From Owenia fusiformis (lineage: Eukaryota > Annelida > Polychaeta > Sabellida > Oweniidae), in the NCBI GenBank assembly GCA_903813345.2, contig CAIIXF020000011.1:31366166-31426165 (forward strand): a stretch of 60,000 nt of DNA, given 5' to 3'. The notes beneath the pieces were generated by a model. It had not been told where the DNA came from. It searched no databases and saw nothing but the letters and a program-made list of their open reading frames with translations. Position numbers and translations under genes: made by a program. Shown here one piece after another: positions 1 to 12,716 of this stretch. Numbering within the stretch: the stretch's first letter is position 1; each line of letters starts with the position of its first letter.

Positions 1-3000
1 CCAGATGTTGAAAAATCTGTGCAAAAACTTAGGGTAGAATGTAGCGCAATATTACCAATATCATACAATCTTTAACTTAATTTATACTTTCCTAGAATCT
101 TATTGGCTGTTTAAGATACTGAGGCTCATGGGAGATGTACGTGCTGTGAGCAAAATAAGGATAACTCTGGGATAACTATGACTCACCTTTGGACAGAACT
201 TAAATAGGGAATTTTTTCTTCTTTTCCCACAGTAGCCATCTGTTTAAATGTGACTCACTCAACAGTCATGGTGTGTGATGGTTTCATACCCTCAAAAGGC
301 AAAGCTACCGGCTACTTTAAATAAAACTTGCGTCATTCATATAAGACATCATCTCTCATTAATATTTGACTGAAGTATATGATTTTATTGCATATCTGTA
401 CAATTTAGAGTGTTAACTATATCGCTATTTAGTTGATCCTTTGCTTATACAACTCTTTCAGACATTGGTTTGGGATTTTAATTGATGGTTCTCATGGTGT
501 GTTATTTCTTGGATTGCATCCTTATGGGCCTTTATGTGGCTTCATTTTGTACACTCATACTTTTACTCATCTATGCTCTTGTTGTCTTTTAGCCATGACC
601 TCATAGAGGATATGACATCTGGAATGACTTCTGATAAATGTCTGGGTTTATGTTATTACATTTTGTTGATTTATTGGTTGTGGTGTTCTGTTATTGTTCA
701 GATTTTGGTGAACCCTGGTGGTGATGTCATAAGATAGCAACATTGTCTCCCTTAAACCTCAGTTACATTTGATCTATGGCAACTGAATGGTGGCCGTAGC
801 TTCCCAAAATTGAGAGAAATATGCATATAGGAATAGGCCCTACCATGTAGATTTTCTACATCAATTTTGCAAAACTACAGCTGCCGAGAGAGGAAATGTG
901 ACTGAGGCTTTACTTATGCACAGAAGGGAAATGCATGAATCCTTATGTAAGGATTAAAATATAAACATGCATGTCACTTGCAGAATTGAATTCCATGAAA
1001 ATTCAGCACTATTTCATTGAAGCTTTTACAAGAAAAAAGGTAGTTAAATAATCAAGTCATGTAACATTGAAGTCATTGACTATGATTCATAAGAGTGCTA
1101 TTTATTTTGATGTTTATATAAGGTATACCCTCTGGCCTCGGTCCAGTAAATAATGTATTTTAAGAAGTACAACTCATGACATGCCTAACTTAGAATTATC
1201 CTTGTAAAGATTGTTTAGTTCGGTGCTACATTCAAGGTGATTCTCTGCTGTGTTGTGTTGAATCACACTTCTAATTTTGTAACTCTTTTCACACTTGATG
1301 TATCCACACCCGCTCTCTCGGTACCGCCAGTAGATAATACAATTGATAAACAAAAAAGATTTTTACTCGAGGGATTTAATTATAATGAGTATGAAGTCAT
1401 AGATTTGTTTGGTTGGTCGGTTGGTTGGTTGAGAATTGTTATTTTATGAATTGTTTTTGAAGACCACCCAAAATAGATTTGTCGTAAATAGATTAATCCC
1501 CTATTCTACAACACACTCTTTGGTGTTCTAGTTTCTAAGATGTTCATAGAATTATCTTTTGATTTATGGATGTCTTTCGTGTTAGATACACCGACCACAA
1601 TCGCTGAATCATTGGCGAAAGAATCCTTTTAGTTAGTGCAGTTACCTGTGTGGTATGGGTAATGAGTTACTGTATCCTTATAGGGTACGATTGATGACCA
1701 ATCAGCTGATATAATACCTTGTTTATTTGTTGTTTTATGATGTCATAATTAAAAGCTTTATTTAATGAAAGGTGTTAATCTGAAAAATGTATAAAATGGG
1801 AAAAGTACTGCAAAAAGTAGGTAGATGTTGAATTACCAACTATTTCAAATTACATTTTATTTTTATTATTTTAAACTATTTTGATAATGTAGTTTTTTGG
1901 CAAGTTGGATATCAATAAATCGATTTTTTTAGAAATTCAGTTCAACACATTTCAAGGACAAATGAAAACTTCTTTTCATGAAAACATGGGGACATGATGT
2001 CATTATTTTGAACATTGTTAAGACCAGGATCTAGTTCATTTGATATCAGAGCATACCATCTCCCACAATTCCTTGCCACAAATTCAAGCAATCAGATTAG
2101 AGGAAATGTGGAACAGGTAATGATTATCATGACAATAAAGAACAGGTTTTATTTTATCTCAAGTTCACAAGGAAGTTTGGGTGAAAATGTTTGATTTCAA
2201 GAGATTTTAATGTGAGTCATTCCTAGAAGTTATGCTCATTGGCTAACGCTGCAGGATTTTCTTAATTGCTTTAATTGCTCGTATCCTTGACAATGAAAGT
2301 GTTCCATATTTCCTTCTCCCCCATGGCCTCCTACTTTTCAAAGAAAGGGAAGAACCAAAATTTCAAAAACAAACACTGGTAATCAGGAATTGGCTAAATG
2401 TAATGTTTTGCATCTTTCTTTTGCCTCACTCCTCTCAGATACACACAAACATGCTTAAAGTGGGAGAGGCAGCCATTTACTTATATGACAGACAAAGTTA
2501 GGGTATTTTGGGGTAACCCAGGAAACCAACACCAGGAAATAACTTGTACTTAAAAATATCCCATCTTTGTAACTTATAGTCTATGTGTATATTTACCAAG
2601 GGTAATGTTTGGAAACAGAAGCCCAAGGACCAACCACTGTGCTAGCCAAACTTGTGGTTTACCAGCTATTTTTGTAATTTGTAGTCCTAGAGCTTCAGTT
2701 TCCAGTTTCCCTGTTTTCTTTATAGAAAATCTATGGGAATATCAATGAATCATGATGTGAAATACGGTACAAGATCTAAAAGTTTACAGTAAAACTGATT
2801 TCCCAATTTTTTACAGGTCTGCACTGTTTGAGAGAGGTGTATATATAGCCATCATTTTGGTCATTCAAATTCTGCTCATTTCCTCAGTAAAAGTCCTTAA
2901 TCTATCCATCTATCTATTAAGAATCAATTCTCTATCTGTTTACTTTATTCCTTGCAGTTTTCTCAGACTTTCTCTTTACTTTGCATTTTACGTCACGCCA

Positions 3001-3992
3001 ACGGATTATTTTATCCTGCAGCTGACTTATCTCAGATTTTGGATTATTTATGAAACATACCCAGTACTGCACCAGAGGCCCTCTCAGTAAAAAACAGGGT
3101 GGTCACACATTTCCTTACTAAATAGCAAGAAAGACCAAGGACTTACAGAGGATATAAACCAACAGAAATGAAGCGGGATTCCTAAATTGTTTCGAAGTGC
3201 AAGAAAATCTGACACTTTATTCAAATTTTTGAAAGAAACAGAGAAAAATTCATCTGACCTCCATGAAATCTTTTGGAATTTTGGTGCGTTGTTTTTGAGT
3301 TGAGTCATAACTGGTTCACATATTAAATACCTCAGCAGTATTCAGGTGAAGAATCATGTGTTTATTTTTGGTTACCTGTCAATAAAATTAAAATGAACAA
3401 GAACTAGAAATTCTATACAGTCAACAGAAATTATGTTAAGTCAAAAAAGGAAAGAAATTGTTCTGATACTTATTATACTATTTTTGTTTCACTGGCTGAG
3501 AGTAAAATAATGAAGTCATGGTTTATCATGATGGATAAAAATAGGACTTAACATATAGAATTGATGATCATCTCAACTGTTTTGAGATTTGAGATTTTGA
3601 AGTTAAGAGACAGAACTAGAGATCTGATCTTGATGATGAAGTCCCAGGCAGATAAGCTTACTTTACCTATGTATACCTGTCATGTAAAATCTGTAATACC
3701 CCTGAGATGTGTCATCGTAATATATACAAGTATATCATAAACTCATTCCTGAAATATCTCTCAGACTGATAATCTTGCCACCCTGGATATAGGCATCATG
3801 AGATAGCCATGCTACAAAAGTATCAACAGTTACAGAACACAAACAATTCACTTAATATTGATGTAAAATGATATGTGTTTTCTTTGTATTTTTTCATTTT
3901 CTTTAGACCCAAGTGTTATATTGCATTGTAATAAATATAAAAGCTCTTGATCTATAAATAAAAAATAAATTAATTTCTTAATGTATTTCCAG
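1..3992 (+). other. Presumed upstream intron or 5' flank of the DUSP8/16-like gene
   Basis: No exon could be recognised here. The first identifiable DUSP exon begins at 3993 after an acceptor (tttccag). It starts in the middle of the phosphatase domain, so the preceding exons, which should encode the rhodanese-like domain and the first strand of the catalytic domain, must lie upstream. Open frames here are short and AT-rich and look fortuitous. A short TTGG-rich simple repeat lies at about 1409-1433. Confidence 0.5.
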
Positions 3993-6812
3993 ATGAATGA
4001 TATTACGTGGATACTGAATGTAAGCAACACGTGTCCCAAACCAGCATTCATACAAGATGCCCATTTTTACCGCATTCCAATTAACGACAACTATAGCGAC
4101 AAGCTCATCCCGCATCTCAAGAAAGCATTCCACTTCTTAGGTAAGACATCCTGCTATATAAAGTATACATTATATTTGTATTCTAATAGACGAACGTATA
4201 GAAAATAGGCGATATGTGGACAGGATATATAAACAAGAGGGGATTACTTACATGTACCTGTATATGTATTAGATGCAGGTTATGATGAAGACGAGTCCAG
4301 TATATTATACCAGAACTTATGAAATGCCAGTATTATTAAAACTATTGAATGAAGCTTTTGATTGTTAGATAATAATCAGACATAATTCATTTGGCATATG
4401 AATCATCTACTTTACAACCAGTTTGGGATATTGTCTATTAAGGGATTTCCAAGTTGGCATGAATGATGACATGAAATGTGTCATATGCTTTATGGTTAAG
4501 TTAAACATACTATATTATACATTGTAAGATGTTTAGTCCCTGGACCCGTAATCTGCTTGGCCTCTCGTGGAGATGAGGCATATAGGTGGGGTGGCGGTCA
4601 CTGCAAGATGTATAATGTCCAAAAAGAGAGATAAATTAAGATACTTAAAATGATAACTTTTTTTCACTTTCAGATAAAGTGCGAGATGCGAATGGCTGTG
4701 TGCTTATTCACTGTTTGGCTGGAATCTCACGATCTGCCACTCTAGCGATCGCATACATAATGTATCACCTCAAACTGTCTTCAGAAGAGGCATACAGGTG
4801 AGTGCTGCTACCATGTAATTCAATATGTCTTTTGGAAAATCTTAATGGTCATGTTTTCAAATGCAAAATAGAGTGGAAAGAGTGAAATAACTTACGAATA
4901 GCATTATTACACATATGCAATAGACACTAAATCGGGCATTTTGATTGAAATTAATAGAGAAACATGTTGAAAAATAAGCTAAGCTGTGAGCTTTTAAACC
5001 ATTTGATAATCTACTCTCACATTTATCAAAATATCATCATGAAATCCAGGGATATAATAAAAGTTGTAACGAATTAATTTGAGAAACTTCTGGATATTTC
5101 ATAAAGTAACATATTTTAGAGATATAATCTAAATTGCCCTGTAAAACACTGGTGCATAGTAACTCCATACAATTAAAGGAGAGGTGTAAAATTTACTGTT
5201 TAATCAATGACATCACCTATATAATCCACATTTGAAGAGGCTCCTTGTAGTATCAGGAATGACTCATTGCAGCATCATTTTTAATAGTACCTGACTAAGC
5301 GGTTTTGTAATTCTCGCCTTTGTTCTCTTTTAATGCATTCAATCTAATAGAATTTTTAATGAGTTGTTAATGCTCCATGTAAAAATTTCCAGTTAATAGA
5401 CAGATACCCGCTGTTTTCGTAATAGATTTAAAAACTAATTTCATTTTTTAATTAATTGTTTGAAATATTTTGAATATTAGAAATATGACCCCTACTGTAT
5501 ATTTTATGATCCTTTGTTGTTTCTTCATTCATTTTGAGGATACGGTACTTCTAAATCTTCTATAATTAGTAATCTATGTTTTATTTATTTTTTACAGTTT
5601 TATTTTAACTTTAAAATAAATATTTCCAGGTATGTTAAAGACAAACGACCAACAATATCACCCAACTTCAACTTCCTGGGCCAGCTGCTTGAGTTTGAAA
5701 ACCAGCTGAAAGCAGAACGTGGCCAGGCTGAAGATGACGAAAATCCTAGTACTCTGAAGCGTCAATGTATCTCAGACATGCGCAGTCCAAGCACACCAAC
5801 TCAGAAGGAATTCCCGAATTTTTTAGTGAACTCATTGAAGGTTGATAGTGCAGGAGCACAGTCACCGACAACGCAGCTGGCTCGATTGAATTTCAACCAA
5901 CCGAGTCCCGACTTTCACGCACGAGAAGCTAGTTCTATTCCCGTGATTAACTTTCCAACAACGTCACTGGATAAACTTAACTTTACTCCATGTTTTGCAA
6001 AAGAGGATCTGGGCTTGGCATTTAGGAGTAAAACTGGTGGAACGAAACGTCCACTGAGTACTAGTGTACTTGAAACGGGAAAAAAATGTGACGGATCTGC
6101 ACTTGGACAAATCAAAGAGGTGTGCGCCTCTGCTAGCACATCCACAATGCATCAGGATAATGTTTTAATGCGACCGAAAGATCTTCGTCCAAAACGCCTC
6201 GTGAGGCCAAACAGCATTGCATTCTCGACATATCCACATTTTGACTTGAACTCGGACAATAACAACAAAAAGAAGGATAAGTTTGGATTGATGGGTGCAT
6301 GCACAACAAGCGACAGTGCTACCATAGCAACTCAGGGCAATATCACAACAAACAATAATGCGGTCTCCATGGAGACCACAACAACTACATCAACAACAAC
6401 AACACATTTAGACAATGCAAATTCTGAGGCATCTCAGGAAGAAGAGATGCTTCCAGTACAAATGAGACCAAAACCAAATCTAGGCGGGGAGGAACTTCCC
6501 TGTATCTCCGTGAAACGTAGCTCGCTGGAGGAGGGCAGAAAATCACGTAGTTTGGAAGACATTCTGATACACGATGCTGACCATTTACAAGATGTACATA
6601 CATCGACATGCTGTTGTCATCGTGCTATTGGAAACTCATTAAAATCCAAACGTTCAGCAGATATATTCATGAAGCAGTCAGGTAAAGGTGGAAATCTCGA
6701 CTCAATGAAATGTCGATGCGGCACTGACCCCCACCAATCAGATAGTAGTATATCATCCAGCGGGAGTCACAAGTCTCTACACAGCAGCCTTGAGCTGATA
6801 GAGGTTTCTTAA
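3993..6812 (+). CDS. DUSP8/DUSP16: Dual-specificity MAP-kinase phosphatase, DUSP8/DUSP16 (MKP-7) type, 3' part of gene
   Basis: It removes phosphate from Thr and Tyr in activated MAP kinases; in vertebrates DUSP8 and DUSP16 act mainly on JNK and p38. Exons are 3993-4140, 4674-4797 and 5630-6812 (stop), joined in phase (1 nt, then 2 nt carried over), giving 484 visible residues. Exon 1 carries the SNTCPKP block and the IPIND segment, whose Asp (visible residue 32) should be the general acid. Exon 2 carries the catalytic loop HCLAGISRSAT (nucleophile Cys at visible residue 63, Arg at 69). Exon 3 begins with AYRYVKDKRPTISPNFNFLGQL, split over the junction, a block nearly identical to DUSP8/16. 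It then runs into a Ser/Thr-rich tail of about 370 residues of low complexity, including a Thr-rich run, and ends at LELIEVS. The long tail is typical of DUSP8/16 and not of short DUSPs. The N-terminal kinase-binding rhodanese domain is not in view. DUSP8 and DUSP16 cannot be told apart here; one pre-duplication invertebrate orthologue is likely. Confidence 0.93.
4141..5629 (+). other. Two introns of the DUSP8/16-like gene, flanking exon 4674-4797
   Basis: The introns are 4141-4673 (gtaaga...ttcag) and 4798-5629 (gtgagt...ttccag). Both are AT-rich with good consensus ends. I saw no further coding segment or repeat in either. Confidence 0.8.
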
Positions 6813-8830
6813 CCCTTATATAGCTGGCCTACAGACGATGGCATTAAAGAGACTTGGGTCAACAGGGGTTAACATTATTCTCAGGATCTCAATATATCTC
6901 AATCATACACACCTGAACAAAATTATACACAGGAGGTAACTTCACAATCCCATCAGGCATAAGCTACCCTTTGATCTCTCAAATTTGATTGGTCAATCAC
7001 AAGTCATGTGATTATAATTATGAGTGGGGCGTTTGGGATTCAACATGTTCCTCTAGGAATTGTCAGTGAAAAATACCTCAAAATGAATGTATAAATTACA
7101 AATTAAGAAAATTGATGAAATATTTTTGAATAATATTTGGCCAAATCATAGACCAGGCATGGGTAAAATGTCACATGTGGTTATATTTTGTTAGTGGGAA
7201 ATGTTGAATTATTATATGAAGTATAGTAAACAGCATACCATGATGGAAAAATGAAATGAATGAATTTTTAAATCGTTATGTTAAGATGGCATCTTAAACA
7301 TGGCTGGACTAAAAATATATAATGTTGAATGAATGTATTATCATTTGTACATAAGCCAATCACATGGGGGCTCGAAACAAGTGTCAACATTTGTATATAT
7401 GACACTTTATGCTCTGCGATAAGTCATTGCATTTTATGGCCCATAACATAAAAGTATATTGAATTGAATTTGTCATTGTCATTAAAATGAGGTGCAATTC
7501 ATTATATGGTACTTGGGAAATGCAGACTTCTTGTACATGAAAAAAAATTGCCATGTAACCATAGTTACTTGTAGCCATGGTAACAATGGTACCTTGTAAA
7601 TATGGTACTATGTACTAAAAATGTTATGCTGATTATCTAGTCAGAATGATGACAGAATTGACAAACATTCATATTGTAGAAATACTTATGAACCGATCTG
7701 ATACTACTATAGGGAGAAAATATCAAGGAATGCCTTTAGAGGTGTCTGAAGTCCATAATATAGTAGCAGTATCAGAAACACACAGTGCAATCTTAGACAA
7801 TGATCCATGTATCGACGTACTCTGTAAATTATCTTTGTTGAAATATTTTGACTCATGTATTACATGTATTTAGATTTAGTTGCCTGAGTTTATCATATAT
7901 TGGATGCTTTCGTATGGTATGAATTTGCTTATTACTTAAAATCTTAGGTTGTTTGAACCCTTTGATTTATGTATGTGCAGTTATGTAAGAAATTTTTTTG
8001 ATTATCGAGATATGAATGGTGGTGATTGTTATCAACTTTAAAATGATACATAGCGTGCAATACAAACATGAATGCTTTACTGCTTACTGAAGGATGCGCT
8101 TTGCAGCAGTTTACTAATTTGAAAACTTTTTTCAATTATTTTCAAATATTCAAGTTTTGATGGGTTTTGAAATCTAAATATGCACAAAGCACTTGCACCT
8201 AGACAACATAACTAAAGTACATGTAAAATGAACTCTTGTTTATTTAATCATTTTGGCAGAATGGTCATTCCTATATTGTATTAATATACATTAATATTAT
8301 GACATTTTTGTGCAACAAATTAACTTATGACCACAATATGATGAGCAAGGAGTTCAATGCAATCACAAAATTGATGATAGATATATGATAGGATTACTTG
8401 ATGCTGTAGAATTAGAACACAAAGCCATATTGTGTACAATATTATTACTTTATTAGTCATTGTTTTCTTTAATTAGATATTGGACGACAATGCGCGTTTC
8501 ATGCATAAAATTGCACATATGCAAGAGATGGCCCTACGAGTCATCACTGAGTCACGGAGATAAAGGTTTCTAATCATTGCCGCACAATTCATTTATCAAT
8601 TCTGTGACGTTTAATTGGACCAAATGGTCATCTAGTTGCCATGGTAATGTATTGATTGACATCTCCTTTCTTGTTTGGTTCATTAATATTTTATATCGAT
8701 TGTTTTTATGATGTTGAATATTATTCATATTTCAAGGAGTTTTCCAGAATAATTAAGACTAATTAAGGATTTAGTTATTTATTAATTAATGTAAAATAAA
8801 TGTTATCTATTTAATCTGAATGATATTAAA
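6813..8830 (+). other. Probable 3' UTR of the DUSP8/16-like gene
   Basis: AT-rich sequence after the stop at 6810-6812, without a credible coding frame. An AATAAA lies near 8795 in an A/T-rich setting and another near 8961; either could be the polyadenylation signal. The extent is inferred; a shorter UTR is possible. Confidence 0.35.
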
Positions 8831-11800
8831 AGTGATTCATTTTGTGTACTTTTGTATATTTATAAATCTTGCAATGGGTGAAATAGTTATTCCAAAATAT
8901 TTTTACTATTAATTGATGACATTCTCTAATATGATAGGAGATTACTCAACAACTTGAGCAATAAATAACTGGCTTGAAGACCCTGGTCAAATGTTGTAAA
9001 TATATTCTCGACAAAAAGTTCAAGAAAGGTAGTTAGATTTTTAAAAAGTTTGAAACATCTTGCAAATAATATAGTTTAAATGGAATAAGAAGGTAGATAG
9101 CTAAATGTTTGGATTGGGACCACCTTAATTTAAGGAATTATCATTTAAGTATTTTCTTTGCAAAATGTTTGAACTTCACTATAAATATTGTAAAAAGTAA
9201 GTTATTGATTAAATGTTTGTATAATAAGGTAATGGTGGTTCAAATGAATGTCACATACACCTTGGATGTCAGTGGTCTCTCACGCGTGATTTGTCAAGTA
9301 GGTCACATGATCAGATCTGTTGAATTATGGGTATTGACCTTCTTAGTGTAATTAATGAATGTACAGAAATCACCTCAGGTTATAACATGTAGCGTGCCTT
9401 ATTCTTGATGGCAGTGAAATAATAAGAAATCCATGTAGAAAATGCCATTGTGGTATAAAATGCAAAATATTGAGGAATTTGGTGGAATACTAGAGAAATG
9501 ACATGGAATAAGGAAAACCAGAATGACATTTTAACATGGAGAAATTCAGCAAGTTTGATTATAAAAGTATTAGATAGCGAGGCTCAATAGAAAGGTATAA
9601 TATATAGACAATAGAGGGCGATGTCAGTCATTGATCATGTGATCAGACCAGGAACGATGATTCACTGATTTATGACCAAGCCTGCAATTTTATTCTGCAA
9701 CAATTATTTTTTTCACAATTTCCTTACATTAGCTAATCACATTTTTGACATATTTATGTACAGTTATCTTCTTTAGCTTGTCATTTAGTTTAGCTTTAGT
9801 TTATGTAGATAGTTGTCATGGTTGTCATAGCGACTGGAGAAGTCTGCAATCATGTTTTGTAATTTATTTATTAAGCAGTTCAACAGAGTTCAAGGTTTCA
9901 TGACGAATTAAGGTACAAAATGATGTGAAGTTCACATTATAAAACTGAATAAAACTGCATACAGTTCAATTTTTATTTATGATATTCTGTCATGGAGCCT
10001 TCAGTTTATAAATATCCATGGTCACTTGGGAGAAAGGAGCCCAGATTCTAACTTATGGATTCAGTATGTTATATTGGGTTTATTGTATGATTTATACCTA
10101 TTTATGTTTTGTTGTCTTATGAAAATTGTGTGTATTATTATGTGAAGACATAAATTTAATATATTGACATCAAATATAAAAAGTTTATTTCTTATGTTCA
10201 TTTTGTACATATTGCATTGCTTGCTAGTATACCTACTAAACATACATTTTATCACTTGAGCTAGAAATACATAATCTCTCCCTCCACATTGAATGCAGTA
10301 GACATTTTTCAACATCTAATGATTACAAAATTACAAGTGAAATACCACTGAAAAATACTTGATTTGAAACATGGTATTTTGTCCACTGTCAGAAAACTCC
10401 TTAACTACCATTACTAAAAATATATTATGTTTAAGGCAGAGCTCAGTTTTACTTTTCACTGCAATAACCAAGCTTAAGGATGAAATGTATATTTATCTGC
10501 AATTCTCTCCTCTCCCTGGTAAGACACATTCAGCACTACTTTACTGGTACTTTTACTTGACATGTCCAGATTTAGAATTAGCACATGCTTTTTAAAGAAA
10601 CAATTTCAACATATAACAGGGAAGTAAAGTGTCACATTTTCCTTAAAACCTTAATACTCAATCAGGCAAGAAAATACAAAGAGAACGGATCCCCAGAGGA
10701 CTGTTATTCCCCATATTCAAGTTCTCTCAAAAACTTCTCTCAAAATAATGATGGGGAACGACTACACATACATATTTAGAAAAAAGTTAAATTCACTTTT
10801 GGACTGTCTTGAGGAAAACAGTGTAAGCTTACTTGGACTTTTTCAATGAAGAAAAGTGAGATTTAAATTTAAATTTTTATGGTTCAATAGAATCTCTAGC
10901 CAATGCAAACTCTATTCATCCCAAACAACTGAAGCTCACTTATTTGAAATACACACAGACTCGCTTGTTTGAAATACACATCTTATAGTCAATGTCAAAT
11001 CTTTAACTATACATTTAATGTGCAAGGCAATATGAAATTAGAAGCTACCCCCAAAGATAATGGGGCAATAAATGAGAGACTCCAAGGTCACAAAAATGAG
11101 TACATCTTCACTCAGGAATTTCAGATACACATTTGACCATGTTATTTTTGATGATCAATGAGAAAATAAAATTGAGCTGTTTTGTTCCTTGGAGTCTCTA
11201 AAGGCATGCCTAGTGGAATGAGTAATCTGAACCTTATACATAATAGGATCGTATTAAGTCATTTTCCCACAGCCACCTTAATGTACTGTAACCAGTTAGA
11301 ACTACTGTAAACATATTGCTTCATTTCAGGATCAAGAAAAAACTTCTTAAATATTTTATTGCTCATTTCAATATCAAGAAAAGAAATCTTCTTAACTAGT
11401 TTAGAAGGATTAGGACCTTCTTTGGGAACCCTGTAGAGGGTGTATATCAATGGACCATCAACCAATTAGAATGTGCAAATATTCAAGAGTTTACATCTTA
11501 AATCCACCATTTTGTAAGACTGTCAATAAGTAGCAAATTGACCAAATTAAGTAGTGTCAAAATAACCCTGGTTACGATACACTTAAAGTGAAATAAAAAA
11601 AAAACATTTTGTTTATCTTCACACAAAATTGTGTGCTGTAACTACTCTAAGTACAAGTAATAAAACACCAAATATTATTTTTAGTATTTTTACCTATTAA
11701 ATTCCTCCATGGAATAAAATTCTCCTATGTATAAGTACCACTTACAAAGGTTCGTACAATAAAAACACACATATCAGAGTTCACCCTTATGCAATACTGG

Positions 11801-12716
11801 TCCAAATTTTACAACTAATTTAGACAAGCACTGCCCATATTATTTTCATAATTCATCGGTATTTTACACGGAGAGTGCAATCTTACTATTTTGTAGAGTG
11901 AAACTTTCAGTTACTAATTTTGTAGTTTGTACGTAATGTGGAGAATCCTCACTATTTTCACATATACTTTTCCTCGGGTATTTATTTGAAATCCCCAAGA
12001 GCAAAGTGCAGGGACAATACATGGAAAACACACGAATACAAGTTCAGTTAATGACCAAGTACATGTTCTTACAGAAAAATTCAAAATATAGCTAAATAAT
12101 GCACAATACCTTGTGTAGCAAGTGCTATGATACACCAACTTTTACAAACACTGGTGCTGTTTATACATACATGAACATCCATTTATTCATATTTACCTTA
12201 ATATAACAAATAGGGTCATGTCACTTGTGTAACAAAGACTATGCTATATGATACGCTGATTCTATTTACAAATACATCAGATTGTTCATGATTCAAATCT
12301 GATTGTTCATAATTCACATTGGATTATTCATAATTCCCATCCAATTGTTTATAATTCACCTAAATATAACAAAAAGAGAATTTCTCCCAAAACTGAAATC
12401 AATTCATCTGTGTATTGATTTTTAAACAAAAAATTAAACCAAATGGTTTATTAACTCCAGAAAACACATGAACATACGTCATACAATTAACTTCTGCTTG
12501 TCAAAAACATGATTTCAAAAATGAGTCAAAACGAAGCTGTTCATTGAAACATACCTAACCATGATTCACGTGCTAAGTATTCCTCTAAATTTTTCACTTT
12601 AAATGGAACGGATTGTTCGGATTTCTCCTACAGAGTATCTTGCATTTCTCTCTCATTCCATCACATTTACTTTCCTTCATTTTTCATTCTTTTTTATTCG
12701 CCTATTTTGAGAATTC
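8831..12716. other. Gene-free interval between the convergent DUSP and NKRF-like genes
   Basis: Only short fortuitous frames are seen, with no domain or conserved motif. The part next to 12717 should contain the 3' UTR of the minus-strand gene. An AATAAA on the minus strand (TTTATT at about 12693) lies only about 20 bases past its stop, with others further downstream near 12447. Confidence 0.5.

Noticed and set aside
3084-3308. Possible extra exon upstream of the DUSP catalytic exons (also the segment near 2990-3090 with agreeable splice-like ends)
   Set aside because: The translation does not resemble the expected rhodanese or N-terminal phosphatase region and phase could not be tested.
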